A stretch of 64,000 bases of DNA from Burkholderiales bacterium (GTDB lineage Bacteria; Pseudomonadota; Gammaproteobacteria; Burkholderiales; Burkholderiaceae_C): NCBI GenBank assembly GCA_021414305.1, contig JAIOOS010000024.1, positions 213,459 to 277,458 on the forward strand. The letters run 5' to 3'. Positions 53,519-61,698 of this stretch are shown here, in pieces. How positions within the stretch are numbered: the stretch's first letter is position 1; each line of letters opens with the position of its first letter. A program made the translations under genes and the position numbers. The notes under the pieces are model-generated. The model saw only the letters and a program-made list of their open reading frames with translations, made no database searches and was not told the origin of the DNA.

Positions 53519-54285
53519 GCCCAGACCTTCCACGGCGCCTCGCCCGATTGCCAGAGGTCCTCGAGCCGCATCTTGTCGCGCAGCGTGTCCATCGGCTGCC
53601 AGAAGCCGCGGTGGGTGAAGGCCGAGAGCTGGCCGTCGCGGGCGAGCTGCTCGAGCGGCTCGCGTTCCCAGACGGTGGCGTCGTTCTCGATGTGCTTGAG
53701 CGCCTCCGGCTCGAGGACGAAGAAGCCGCCGTTGATCCAGCTACCGTCGCCCTGCGGCTTTTCCTCGAAGCGGGTGATGCGCTTGTCGACGATGTCGAGC
53801 GCGCCGAAGCGGCCCGCCGGCTGCACCGCGGTCAGCGTCGCCAGGCGCTTCTGCTCGCGATGGAACTTGATCGAGGCGCCGATGTCGACGTTCGAGAGGC
53901 CGTCGCCGTAGGTGAAGCAGAAGGTGCCGTCGTCGAGGTAGTCGCGCACCCGGCCGAGCCGCCCTCCCGTCTGCGTGCTCTCGCCGGTGTCGACCAGCGT
54001 CACCCGCCATGGCTCGCAGTGGCGGTGGCAGACCTCCATGCGGTTCTCGGCGAGGTCGAAGGTCACGTCCGACATGTGCAGGAAGTAGTTGGCGAAGTAC
54101 TCCTTCACCAGGTACCCCCGGTAGCCGAGGCAGATCACGAACTCGTTGATGCCGTGGTGCGAGTAGGTCTTGAGGATGTGCCAGAGGACCGGCTTGCCGC
54201 CGATCTCGACCATCGGCTTGGGCCGCACCGAGGTCTCTTCGGCCAGCCGCGTGCCGAGGCCGCCGGCCAGGATCACGGCCTTCAT
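53515..54285 (-). CDS. rfbF: Glucose-1-phosphate cytidylyltransferase RfbF
   Basis: The 256-residue nucleotidyltransferase makes CDP-glucose from CTP and glucose-1-phosphate. It begins MKAVILAGGLGTRLAEETSV and has RPKPMVEIGGKPVLWHILK, FTYGDGLSNVDI, INGGFFVLEPE and GFWQPMDTLRDK. It supplies the substrate for RfbG downstream. The ATG overlaps the stop of the O-GlcNAc transferase-like gene, so the transferase and the sugar pathway are translated from one coupled message. Confidence 0.96.
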   Translation of the reverse strand: MKAVILAGGLGTRLAEETSVRPKPMVEIGGKPVLWHILKTYSHHGINEFVICLGYRGYLVKEYFANYFLHMSDVTFDLAENRMEVCHRHCEPWRVTLVDTGESTQTGGRLGRVRDYLDDGTFCFTYGDGLSNVDIGASIKFHREQKRLATLTAVQPAGRFGALDIVDKRITRFEEKPQGDGSWINGGFFVLEPEALKHIENDATVWEREPLEQLARDGQLSAFTHRGFWQPMDTLRDKMRLEDLWQSGEAPWKVWA

Positions 54286-56255
54286 GCCGGGCTCCCGGGC
54301 GCAGTTTGCGGTTGCGGATCGGCAGCGGGCAGATGCTCGGGCCGGTCGCCGGCAAGCGCGCGCTGCCACATGCGGCGGTAGAGCTGCTCGATGTCGCGCG
54401 CGAATCGGGCGCCGTCGAACAGCGGGTTGCTCGAACGTGCGGTCTGCAACCGCTCGCGCAGCGCGGCGCGGCGCGCCGGATCGCGGGCCAGGGCGACGAC
54501 GGTCGCGCGATAGGCGTCGACGTCGGCCGAGACCAGCTCGGGCAGGCCCGAGGTGCGCAGCAGGCTGGAGGCGACGCGCTGGGCGAAGGTGCGGCCTTCG
54601 ATCGTCACCACAGGCACGCCGACCCAGAGCGCCTCGCCGGCGGTGGTGTGCGCATTGCAGGGCCAGGCGTCGAGGTAGACGTCGGCATGGGCGAGGCGGC
54701 TGAGGTGGTCCTGCAGCGGCAGCAGCGGCGCGAACGCGAGCCGCTCCGCGCCGATGCCGCGCTCGGCGGCGGCGGCGGTGAGCGCCGCCTGGACGTTGCT
54801 GTTCCATTGCAGCAGCCAGAGCACCGAGCCCGGCAGCTCGTGCAGCAGCGCACACCACTGGTCGAACACCTCGGCCGAGATCTTGTACGACTGATGGAAG
54901 GCGCAGAGCAGCAGCGCGTCCTCCGGCACGGCCCAGTCGGCCCGGCTAGAGACCTTCGGCAGCGCCCGACGTGCGTCGTTCGGCTGGTAGCAGCCCGGCA
55001 GCTGGGCGATCTTCTCGCTGAAGTGGGCGGCATCGGCCAGCGGCGTGACGAAGCGGTCGCCGATCAGGTACTCGATGTAGGGCGCGCCGGTACTGCCCGG
55101 AAAGCCGAGCCAGGTGACCTGCAGCGGCGCCGGGCGCTGCGCCAGCACCGGCAGCAGCGTGTCGTAGGTCGCGCCTTTCAGGTCGACCAGGATGTCGATC
55201 TCGAGCTCGCGAATGCGCGCGGCCATCGACTGGAAGCTCGAGCCCGCGAGGTCCTCGAAGTGTTCGCTGCCGGCGCGCAGGCGCTGGCGCATCGGGCTCT
55301 CGTCGCGCGGACCGGCCGACAGGAGCGTGACCTCGAATTCGCCGCGATCGTGGCACTCGAGCATCTGCGCCATCAGCTGGCTGGTCGCGTGCTGGTGGAA
55401 GTCGGCGGAAAGGTAGCCGATGCGCAGCCGGCCCGCGTGCGCGCGGGCGACGCGACGCGTCAGCGGCGGGAAGAGCCGCTCGACGTGAAGGGCGTAGTGG
55501 CGCGAGATCTTGAGCTGCTCGAGCGGATCGTCGATCAGCACGGCATGCGTGAACGGCGAGGTCTCGAGCGCCCGGTCGTCGGGCACGGCGCGCAGCGCCT
55601 TGCGCAGCCCGCTCATGGCCTCGTCGGCCTGCGGCCAGCGGCAGGCCTCGCGCTCGAGAAAGGCGAGCTGGCCACGGGCTGCGAGGTCGCTGCTGTCGAG
55701 GCCGAGCAGGACCGCGGTGCGAACGCATTCGGCAGCCTCGGCCTTCATGCCGAGGTCCTTGAACGACATGCCGAGGCGGAAGTGCGCGACCGCGTCGTCC
55801 ATCTTCAGCGCCAGCGCGTCGAAGAACGAGCGGATCGCCTCCTCGTGGCGCTTGCTGCGCTGCAGGGCCACCGCAAGCGAGACGTGGTATTCGAAGTCGC
55901 GCGCCACCGAGGGCGGCAGCGAGCGCAGGGTGTCGACCGCGGTCGCGGCCCGGCCGAGGCCGAGCAGGGCGTGCGACTCGAGCGTGTAGGCGAGCGCGAC
56001 GAACGGGTCGGCCTCGCGCACGGCGCGCGCGCGCTCGGCCGCCTCGGCGGTCCGGCCGGCCCTGATCAGCGCATGGATTGCCGCCAGCGCGTAGGCGTGG
56101 TCGCCGTGCAGTCCGCTCGCCTGCTCGAACTCGCGCGCGGCGAGCGGCCACTGCTCGCGCTGCGCCAGCGCCTGCCCGGCCTGCCAGCGGCGATGGGCAC
56201 GCAGGTGCTCGCGCGAGGAGCCGGGACGCGCGGGGGTCGGAAGGGCGAGGGTCAT
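54282..56255 (-). CDS. TPR-containing O-linked glycosyltransferase (OGT/SPINDLY type, GT41)
   Basis: The 657-residue protein has about 7-8 N-terminal TPR-like helical repeats (about 20-240) and a C-terminal GT41 catalytic region: RLRIGYLSADFHQHATSQLMAQ, DILVDLKGATYDTLLPVLA, VTWLGFPGSTGAPYIEYLI, YLDAWPCNAHTTAGEALWVGVPVVT. Related bacterial transferases modify Ser/Thr of flagellin or other surface proteins. It is the first of five coupled genes that make a CDP-deoxysugar. Flagellin genes lie 1.6 kb away. The start is ATG 56255; a longer start is possible but unlike homologues. Confidence 0.9.
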   Translation of the reverse strand: MTLALPTPARPGSSREHLRAHRRWQAGQALAQREQWPLAAREFEQASGLHGDHAYALAAIHALIRAGRTAEAAERARAVREADPFVALAYTLESHALLGLGRAATAVDTLRSLPPSVARDFEYHVSLAVALQRSKRHEEAIRSFFDALALKMDDAVAHFRLGMSFKDLGMKAEAAECVRTAVLLGLDSSDLAARGQLAFLEREACRWPQADEAMSGLRKALRAVPDDRALETSPFTHAVLIDDPLEQLKISRHYALHVERLFPPLTRRVARAHAGRLRIGYLSADFHQHATSQLMAQMLECHDRGEFEVTLLSAGPRDESPMRQRLRAGSEHFEDLAGSSFQSMAARIRELEIDILVDLKGATYDTLLPVLAQRPAPLQVTWLGFPGSTGAPYIEYLIGDRFVTPLADAAHFSEKIAQLPGCYQPNDARRALPKVSSRADWAVPEDALLLCAFHQSYKISAEVFDQWCALLHELPGSVLWLLQWNSNVQAALTAAAAERGIGAERLAFAPLLPLQDHLSRLAHADVYLDAWPCNAHTTAGEALWVGVPVVTIEGRTFAQRVASSLLRTSGLPELVSADVDAYRATVVALARDPARRAALRERLQTARSSNPLFDGARFARDIEQLYRRMWQRALAGDRPEHLPAADPQPQTAPGSPA

Positions 56256-56332
56256 GGGGCTAGCGTAGGCGGCCGCACCGCTCGCGAAGGCCGGAAATGA
56301 AGCCCCTCCGCCCGCCATTTCGGCAGCGGCCC

Positions 56333-57433
56333 TCAGGCGCCCGGGCGGGGCGGCGGGCTGGCCATGGCGTGCGGGGTCGGCGCGCCGGCGTTGCGAAACG
56401 CGGCCTCGCGCCCGCGCCAGCGCTCGGCCTCGGCCTCGGCGCCGAGAGTGCGGTGCAGCACCGCCAGGTTGTGCGCGGCGAGAAAGCTGCCCCGGCCGCG
56501 CACCGTGTCCTGCAACTGCGGCTGCTCGCCGATCTCGATCGCGCGCAGCCAGCTCGACTCGATCATCGGCAGCAGCGTCGCGCCGTGCTCGGGCCGGGCC
56601 GCGGCCCAGTCGAGGAGCAGGTCGCCCAGGGTGAAGAAGAAGTCGGGCGAGCCGGGCCAGCGCGGCATCTCGGCCTCGGCAAGTGCCATCGCCTCCTCGA
56701 AGCGGCCGAGCTTCTTCAGCGTGAACAGCGTACGCAGCACGAGATCGTGGCGCCAGCCGGCGCGCAGGTCGCAGCGATCGAGCGCCTGTAGATAGTGCGG
56801 CGCAGCGGCCGCGAAGCGCGCCCGCAGCTCCAGATCCTTGCCGTACTGGTAGCGCAGGTAGCCGTCCTCGGGCTCGGCCTGCAGCGCCAGCTCGAGCAGG
56901 CGCGCGTTGCGCCCGGCCTTGGCGGCCTTCTGCGCGTCAAGGTAGCCGTCGTGGCCGATCAGCAGAGGCAGGCGCCGGCGCGGCAGCGTGCTCTCGGGCT
57001 GCTCGTGGATCCTGCCTGCATACGACACGCCGCGCGGCAGCACCCGCGGCAGCCAGCTCGGCGCCTCCTCGACGCCGCCGCCGGCGGCATCGAACAGGCT
57101 GGCGACGCGAACCTGGCCGATGAAGTCGGGAGGCTGCGTGCGCAAGGCCGCGAGCGATTCCCCGCCTTCGACGATCCACTCGTCGGCATCGAGCACCAGC
57201 CGCCAGCGCGCATCGCTGGCCGCCAGCGCCGCATTGCGCGCGGCGGCGAAATCGTCGCTCCACTCGAAGCGCGCCACCCGCGCACCGTGCCTGCGCGCGA
57301 TCTCCACGCTGGCGTCGACCGAGCCGGTGTCGAGCACGACGATGGCGTCGACCCACGGCCGTACGCTCGCCAGGCAGCGCCCGAGGCAGCGCTCCTCGTC
57401 GCGCACGATCATCACCAGCTCGATGCCGTTCAT
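56333..57433 (-). CDS. Family 2 glycosyltransferase with C-terminal TPR-like repeats
   Basis: The 366-residue product begins MNGIELVMIVRDEERCLGRCL with the GT-A fold (VVLDTGSVDASVEIARRHGA, RLVLDADEWIVEGG giving the DAD-like metal site) and a C-terminal helical half with TPR features (GYLRYQYGKDLELRARF, RTLFTLKKLGRFEEAMALA, AAHNLAVLHRTLG). Such SunS/glucosyltransferase-like proteins add sugars to glycans or proteins. It lies 77 bases upstream of the OGT-like gene on the same strand and belongs functionally with the glycosylation cluster. An earlier start would add a basic, low-quality extension. Confidence 0.88.
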   Translation of the reverse strand: MNGIELVMIVRDEERCLGRCLASVRPWVDAIVVLDTGSVDASVEIARRHGARVARFEWSDDFAAARNAALAASDARWRLVLDADEWIVEGGESLAALRTQPPDFIGQVRVASLFDAAGGGVEEAPSWLPRVLPRGVSYAGRIHEQPESTLPRRRLPLLIGHDGYLDAQKAAKAGRNARLLELALQAEPEDGYLRYQYGKDLELRARFAAAAPHYLQALDRCDLRAGWRHDLVLRTLFTLKKLGRFEEAMALAEAEMPRWPGSPDFFFTLGDLLLDWAAARPEHGATLLPMIESSWLRAIEIGEQPQLQDTVRGRGSFLAAHNLAVLHRTLGAEAEAERWRGREAAFRNAGAPTPHAMASPPPRPGA

Positions 57434-57826
57434 GCGGCGATGGAACCATGCCGACAAGGCCTTCCATGCGCGGAACAGGCCCTTCGAAACAGCCCTTCTC
57501 CGGTGTTTCCGGAGGTATCGGGCACCGCCCGGCCTGCGGCGCATTGCACACCGCGCCCGGTTTTCCCTCAAGTTCGCGGGACTGGGCTCGATAACCCTCC
57601 CAACGCACCTGGGAGTTCGGGTTCGTGGTCCGGTTAGCCGGCCAGAGGGTTGGGTAGCAAGCAAGCTGCCGGACACAACGGTTGACTAGCGCGGGCGGTG
57701 TCGAAGCAGGAAGCGAAAGCCGAGTGCAACGACATGCAACGGAGGTCGTGCGGGTTCGCTCTCACGGCAACCGCGGTAAACGCCGGCGGCTAGGCCGGGA
57801 GTCAATTAACCTTAGGAGTTCCTTTC
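57434..57826. promoter_or_regulatory. Intergenic control region between the GT2-TPR gene and the first flagellin
   Basis: This 393-base region contains no convincing gene. A perfect dyad CTCCGG-TGTTT-CCGGAG (57498-57514) lies upstream of the flagellin promoter and could bind a regulator of the divergent glycosyltransferase gene or of fliC. The sigma-28 promoter itself is at 57568-57594. The predicted flagellin leader is about 225 bases long, which is unusual and may be structured. Confidence 0.5.
57568..57594 (+). promoter_or_regulatory. Sigma-28 promoter of the first flagellin
   Basis: TCAAGTTC (57568-57575), 11 bases, CTCGATAA (57587-57594), compared with consensus TAAAGTTT-N11-GCCGATAA. 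The -35 element is the same octamer as at the fliD promoter. Confidence 0.75.
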
Positions 57827-58630
57827 ATGACGATGTCGATCAACAGCAACAACGTTTCGCTCAACGCGCAACGCCACCTCACCAACTCGCAGAGCTCGCT
57901 CGCGACCTCGATGGAGCGCCTGTCGTCCGGCCTGCGCGTCAACTCGGCGAAGGACGACGCCGCCGGCCTGGCGATCGCCGACCGGATGAACGCGCAGATC
58001 CGCGGCACCAACGTCGCCATCCGCAATGCCAACGACGGCATTTCGCTGGCGCAGACCGCTGAAGGCGCGCTCGCCACCGTGACCGATGCGCTGCAACGCA
58101 TGCGTGAACTGGCGGTGCAGGCGCAGAACGGCTCCAACGGCACCGGCGACCGTGCCAACCTGGACACGGAATACCAGGCGCTGTCGGCTGAAATCACGCG
58201 GATCGCCGCGCAGACGAAGTTCAACGGCGTTGCGATCGTCGGCGCCAGCGCCGGCGCGCAAGTGTTCCAGGTCGGCGCCAACAACGGCGACACCCTGACG
58301 ATCACGACCTCCACGGTCACGACCGTCGCCGGTGGCCTGACGACCGCTGCTGCGGCTTCCACTGCCGTCGCCGCGCTCGACACGGCGCTCGACACGATCA
58401 CGACCAGCCGTGCCACCTACGGCGCCGCGATCAGCCGCTTCGGCATGGCGATCTCGAACCTGTCGATCACGGGCGAGAACCAGTCCGCCGCACGCGGCCG
58501 GATCATGGACGCCGACTTCGCCACGGAAACGGCGAACCTGTCGCGGGCGCAGATCCTGCAGCAGGCCGGCAGCGCGATGGTGTCGCAAGCGAACCAGCTG
58601 CCGAACTCGGTGCTCGCGCTCCTGCGCTGA
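57827..58630 (+). CDS. fliC: Flagellin (copy 1)
   Basis: The 267-residue filament protein has conserved N-terminal (SINSNNVSLNAQRHLTNSQ, SMERLSSGLRVNSAKDDAAG) and C-terminal (NLSITGENQSAARGRIMDADFA, ILQQAGSAMVSQANQLPN) D0/D1 helices and a short Ser/Thr-rich centre (about 155-190). An AGGAG ribosome site precedes it. It is followed by a terminator and a second flagellin. The short D2/D3 region and Thr/Ser density make it a plausible glycosylation target of the neighbouring cluster. Confidence 0.98.
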   Translation: MTMSINSNNVSLNAQRHLTNSQSSLATSMERLSSGLRVNSAKDDAAGLAIADRMNAQIRGTNVAIRNANDGISLAQTAEGALATVTDALQRMRELAVQAQNGSNGTGDRANLDTEYQALSAEITRIAAQTKFNGVAIVGASAGAQVFQVGANNGDTLTITTSTVTTVAGGLTTAAAASTAVAALDTALDTITTSRATYGAAISRFGMAISNLSITGENQSAARGRIMDADFATETANLSRAQILQQAGSAMVSQANQLPNSVLALLR

Positions 58631-58658
58631 TCCCCGGGACTTCGAGTCCGGTCTTTCG

Positions 58659-58682
58659 AGCCGCCCTTCGGGGCGGCTTTTT
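58659..58682 (+). terminator. Terminator between the two flagellin genes
   Basis: Hairpin AGCCGCCC-TTCG-GGGCGGCT followed by TTTT, 28 bases after the first flagellin stop. Confidence 0.92.
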
Positions 58683-58715
58683 CGTTTCCGGCTTCGAATT
58701 GGCGGCAAGAAGCGC

Positions 58716-58742
58716 TTCACTTTCCGCGATCGATGCCGAGGG
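58716..58742 (+). promoter_or_regulatory. Weak sigma-28-like promoter of the second flagellin
   Basis: TTCACTTT (58716-58723), 11 bases, GCCGAGGG (58735-58742). The spacing is right but five of eight bases match in each element, so it is weaker than the other FliA sites. Confidence 0.45.
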
Positions 58743-58784
58743 GTGCGCTCAAGAATGGCGGCAACCTTCCCCCCGGAGTGCCCC

Positions 58785-59591
58785 ATGGCCCAGACGATCA
58801 ACACCAACATCACGTCGCTGAACTCGCAGCGGCACCTGAGCACGACCCAATCGTCGCTCTCCACCTCCATGGAGCGCCTCTCCTCCGGGCTGCGGGTCAA
58901 CTCCTCGAAGGACGACGCGGCCGGCCTGGCGATCGCCGACCGGATGAATGCGCAGATCCGCGGCACCAACGTCGCCATCCGCAATGCCAACGACGGCATT
59001 TCGCTGGCGCAGACCGCCGAAGGGGCTCTGGCCACCGTGACCGACGTGCTGCAGCGGATGCGCGAGCTCGCGGTCCAGGCGCAGAACGGCAGCAACGGCA
59101 CCGGCGACCGCTCCAACCTCGACACCGAATACCAGCAGCTTTCGGCCGAAATCACGCGGATCGCGGCGCAGACGAAGTTCAACGGCGCGACGATCGTCGG
59201 CGCCAGTGCCGGCGCGCAGACCTTCCAGATCGGCGCGAACAACGGCGACACGATGACCATCACCACGGCGGCCGTCACCACCGTCACCGGCGACCTGACC
59301 ACCGCGGGCAACGCCTCGACGGCGCTGGCGGCGATCGACGCCAAGCTCGACGTCATCACGACCAGCCGCGCGACCTACGGCGCGGCGCTCAGCCGCTTCG
59401 GCTTCGCCATCTCCAACCTCTCGATCACCGGCGAAAACCAGTCGGCCGCGCGCGGCCGGATCATGGACGCCGACTTCGCGACGGAAACGGCGAATCTCTC
59501 GCGGGCGCAGATCCTGCAGCAGGCGGGCACGGCGATGGTCGCCCAGGCCAACCAGCTGCCGCAGTCGGTGCTGGCGCTGCTGCGCAACTGA
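58785..59591 (+). CDS. Flagellin (copy 2)
   Basis: The 268-residue paralogue starts AQTINTNITSLNSQRHLST and shares nearly all D0/D1 sequence with copy 1, with differences mostly in the first 30 residues and the central Ala/Thr-rich region. A 98-base stretch (58920-59017) is identical to copy 1 except for one base, whereas flanking synonymous sites have diverged. A GGAG site precedes the ATG at 58785. It probably builds part of a mixed filament. Confidence 0.97.
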   Translation: MAQTINTNITSLNSQRHLSTTQSSLSTSMERLSSGLRVNSSKDDAAGLAIADRMNAQIRGTNVAIRNANDGISLAQTAEGALATVTDVLQRMRELAVQAQNGSNGTGDRSNLDTEYQQLSAEITRIAAQTKFNGATIVGASAGAQTFQIGANNGDTMTITTAAVTTVTGDLTTAGNASTALAAIDAKLDVITTSRATYGAALSRFGFAISNLSITGENQSAARGRIMDADFATETANLSRAQILQQAGTAMVAQANQLPQSVLALLRN

Positions 59592-59620
59592 CCGCCGACG
59601 CGGCGCCGGACGCGCGCCGC

Positions 59621-59647
59621 TCAAGTTCCGCCGCAAACGGCCGAAAT
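59621..59647 (+). promoter_or_regulatory. Sigma-28 promoter directly before fliD
   Basis: TCAAGTTC (59621-59628), 11 bases, GCCGAAAT (59640-59647). The distance to the fliD ATG (59656) leaves a transcript leader of at most a couple of bases. Confidence 0.75.
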
Positions 59648-59655
59648 CGTCTCTC

Positions 59656-61095
59656 ATGGCAACCATCAGTTCGGCCGGGATCGGCAGCGGTCTCGACGTC
59701 AACTCGATCATCACCCAGCTGATGGCGATCGAGCAGCAGCCTCTGAAGACGCTGCAGACGAAGGCGACGACGATCCAGAGCACGGTCTCGGAGTACGGCA
59801 AGATCAAGAGCACGATCTCGACGCTGCGCGACCTCGCCTCCAAGCTGGCGAGCACGACCACCTGGGGCCAGACCACCAGCAAGTCGAGCGGAACCGCCGT
59901 CGCGGCCTCGAGCAACGGCTCGGCTGCCGGAACCTACTCGGTCGAGGTGCAGAAGCTGGCGAGCGTGCAGACGCTCGCCACCGGCGTGAAGCCCGCCACC
60001 ACCGCGCCCGGCGGCGGCACCCTGCACATCGAGCTCGGCACCTGGGGTGTCGGGCAGACCACCTTTACGCCGAAGACCGGCGCCACCGCTGTCGACGTCA
60101 CCATCGCTGCGACCGACACCCTGGCCGACGTCCGCGACAAGATCAATGCCGCCGGCTCCGGCGTGACCGCCATGGTCATGACCGACTCCTCCGGCTCGCG
60201 CCTGCTGCTGCGCTCCAACGCCAGCGGCGCGGAGAACGCGTTCCGCACCAGCGTGGTCGACGACGACGGCGTCAACAACGACGCGACCGGCCTGTCGATG
60301 CTGGCCTTCGACCCTTCGTCCAGCCCGACGACTATGACGCAGAGCCAGATCGCCGCCGACGCGGCGGCGACGGTCAACGGCCTGCCCGTGACGTCGACGA
60401 GCAACACGCTGGCCAACATCGTCGACGGTCTGACCCTGACCCTCAACGCCGAGACCACGCTCACCGGCCCGGTCACGGTCAACGTCCTCACCGACACCGA
60501 GACGCTGAAGAAGACGCTCACGGACTTCGCCGCCGCCTACACGGCGGTGGTCAAGCTGATCGGCACCGACACCAAGTACGACCCGGTCGCCAAGAAGGGC
60601 GGCATCCTGCAGGGCGACAGCGCAGCGGTCGGCATGCAGCGCCAGCTGCGCCTGCTCGCCGGCTCGGCGTCGGCGGCTTCGGCCACCTTCGGCCACCTCT
60701 CCGACGCCGGCCTCGAGCTCCAGGCGGACGGCTCGATGACGGTCAACGCGACCAAGGTCGACGCCGCCCTCGCCAATGTGGCCGAGATGAAGAAGCTCTT
60801 CTCCAGCTCGAGCGCGACCGACCCGACCCTCGACGGCTTCGGCAAGCGCTTTCGCGTCATCGCCGATTCCATGATCGGCATCGACGGCGCGCTGACCACC
60901 CGGACCGACGGCCTCGGCCAGCAGCTGAACCGCAACCAGAAGGACCAGGACGCGCTGCAGCTGCGCCTGGACGCGATCGAGAAGCGCTACCGCGCCCAGT
61001 ACACCGCGCTCGACACCGCGATGGCGCAGCTGACGAGCCAGAGCGGCTACATCACCCAGCAGATCGCCGCCTGGAACGCCAACTCCGGCCAGTAG
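59656..61095 (+). CDS. fliD: Flagellar filament cap protein FliD
   Basis: FliD caps the growing filament and folds incoming flagellin. The 479-residue product has the conserved N-terminus SSAGIGSGLDVNSIITQLMAIEQQPL, the variable D2/D3 centre with FliD-like VTIAATDTLADVRDKINAAGSGVTA, and a C-terminal coiled coil (MAQLTSQSGYITQQIAAWN). No ribosome site is visible before the ATG (CCGAAATCGTCTCTC), and the promoter lies immediately upstream, suggesting a leaderless message. Confidence 0.97.
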   Translation: MATISSAGIGSGLDVNSIITQLMAIEQQPLKTLQTKATTIQSTVSEYGKIKSTISTLRDLASKLASTTTWGQTTSKSSGTAVAASSNGSAAGTYSVEVQKLASVQTLATGVKPATTAPGGGTLHIELGTWGVGQTTFTPKTGATAVDVTIAATDTLADVRDKINAAGSGVTAMVMTDSSGSRLLLRSNASGAENAFRTSVVDDDGVNNDATGLSMLAFDPSSSPTTMTQSQIAADAAATVNGLPVTSTSNTLANIVDGLTLTLNAETTLTGPVTVNVLTDTETLKKTLTDFAAAYTAVVKLIGTDTKYDPVAKKGGILQGDSAAVGMQRQLRLLAGSASAASATFGHLSDAGLELQADGSMTVNATKVDAALANVAEMKKLFSSSSATDPTLDGFGKRFRVIADSMIGIDGALTTRTDGLGQQLNRNQKDQDALQLRLDAIEKRYRAQYTALDTAMAQLTSQSGYITQQIAAWNANSGQ

Positions 61096-61172
61096 CGTCG
61101 GGCCGGCGTCGGCCGCGGCGGGACGGCGGCAGCGAGGCCCATTTCACACGCCAAATCGTCGTCTGCGGCGAT

Positions 61173-61199
61173 TCAAGTCGGCAGGGGCGGTACCGATAT
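61173..61199 (+). promoter_or_regulatory. Sigma-28 promoter of fliS-fliT
   Basis: TCAAGTCG (61173-61180), 11 bases, ACCGATAT (61192-61199). It excludes the possible TTG start at 61199 and fixes fliS translation at the ATG 61235. Confidence 0.75.
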
Positions 61200-61234
61200 T
61201 GAAGGCAAGCCCACACCGAAAAGCTCAGCCTGCC

Positions 61235-61669
61235 ATGTTCGCGTCCGCCGCCACCAGCCGCAAAACCTCCTCCGCCTTCGCCGGCGCGTACCGCACGGTG
61301 GGCGTGGAGACGGGCGTCGCCGCCGCCTCGCCGCACCAGCTGGTGACGATGCTGTTCGACGGCTTCAACACCGCGGTCGCCGAAGCCCGCAGCGCCCTCG
61401 CCCAGGGGCAGGTCGAAGCCAAGTGCAAGGCGCTCGGCCGCGCCCTCCGGATCGTCGACGAAGGCCTGAAGGCGCCGCTCGATGCCGCCGGCGGTGCCCT
61501 CACCGACAACCTGTCGGCGCTGTACGGCTATGTCGCCCAGCGCCTGACGCAGGCCAACCTGAACAACGACGTCGGCGCGCTGGACGAATGCGTGAAGCTG
61601 ATGGAGCCGGTGCGTTCCGCCTGGCTCGCGATCGGCCCGACCGCTGGTGTCGCGGCCCAGGAACGATGA
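61235..61669 (+). CDS. fliS: Flagellin export chaperone FliS
   Basis: FliS binds the flagellin C-terminus in the cytoplasm and delivers it to FlhA. The 144-residue helical protein contains the typical AYRTVGVETGVAAASPHQLVTMLFDGF, LGRALRIVDEGLKAPLD and LSALYGYVAQRLTQANLNND segments. The sigma-28 promoter just upstream indicates a class III transcript that continues into fliT 29 bases later. Confidence 0.95.
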   Translation: MFASAATSRKTSSAFAGAYRTVGVETGVAAASPHQLVTMLFDGFNTAVAEARSALAQGQVEAKCKALGRALRIVDEGLKAPLDAAGGALTDNLSALYGYVAQRLTQANLNNDVGALDECVKLMEPVRSAWLAIGPTAGVAAQER

Positions 61670-61698
61670 TGCCTCGCACCCAAACCTACGGAGCCCGC

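Noticed and set aside
61199..61234. A TTG start adding 12 residues to FliS
   Set aside because: The -10 element of the sigma-28 promoter lies at 61192-61199, so the TTG would be at or before the transcription start.
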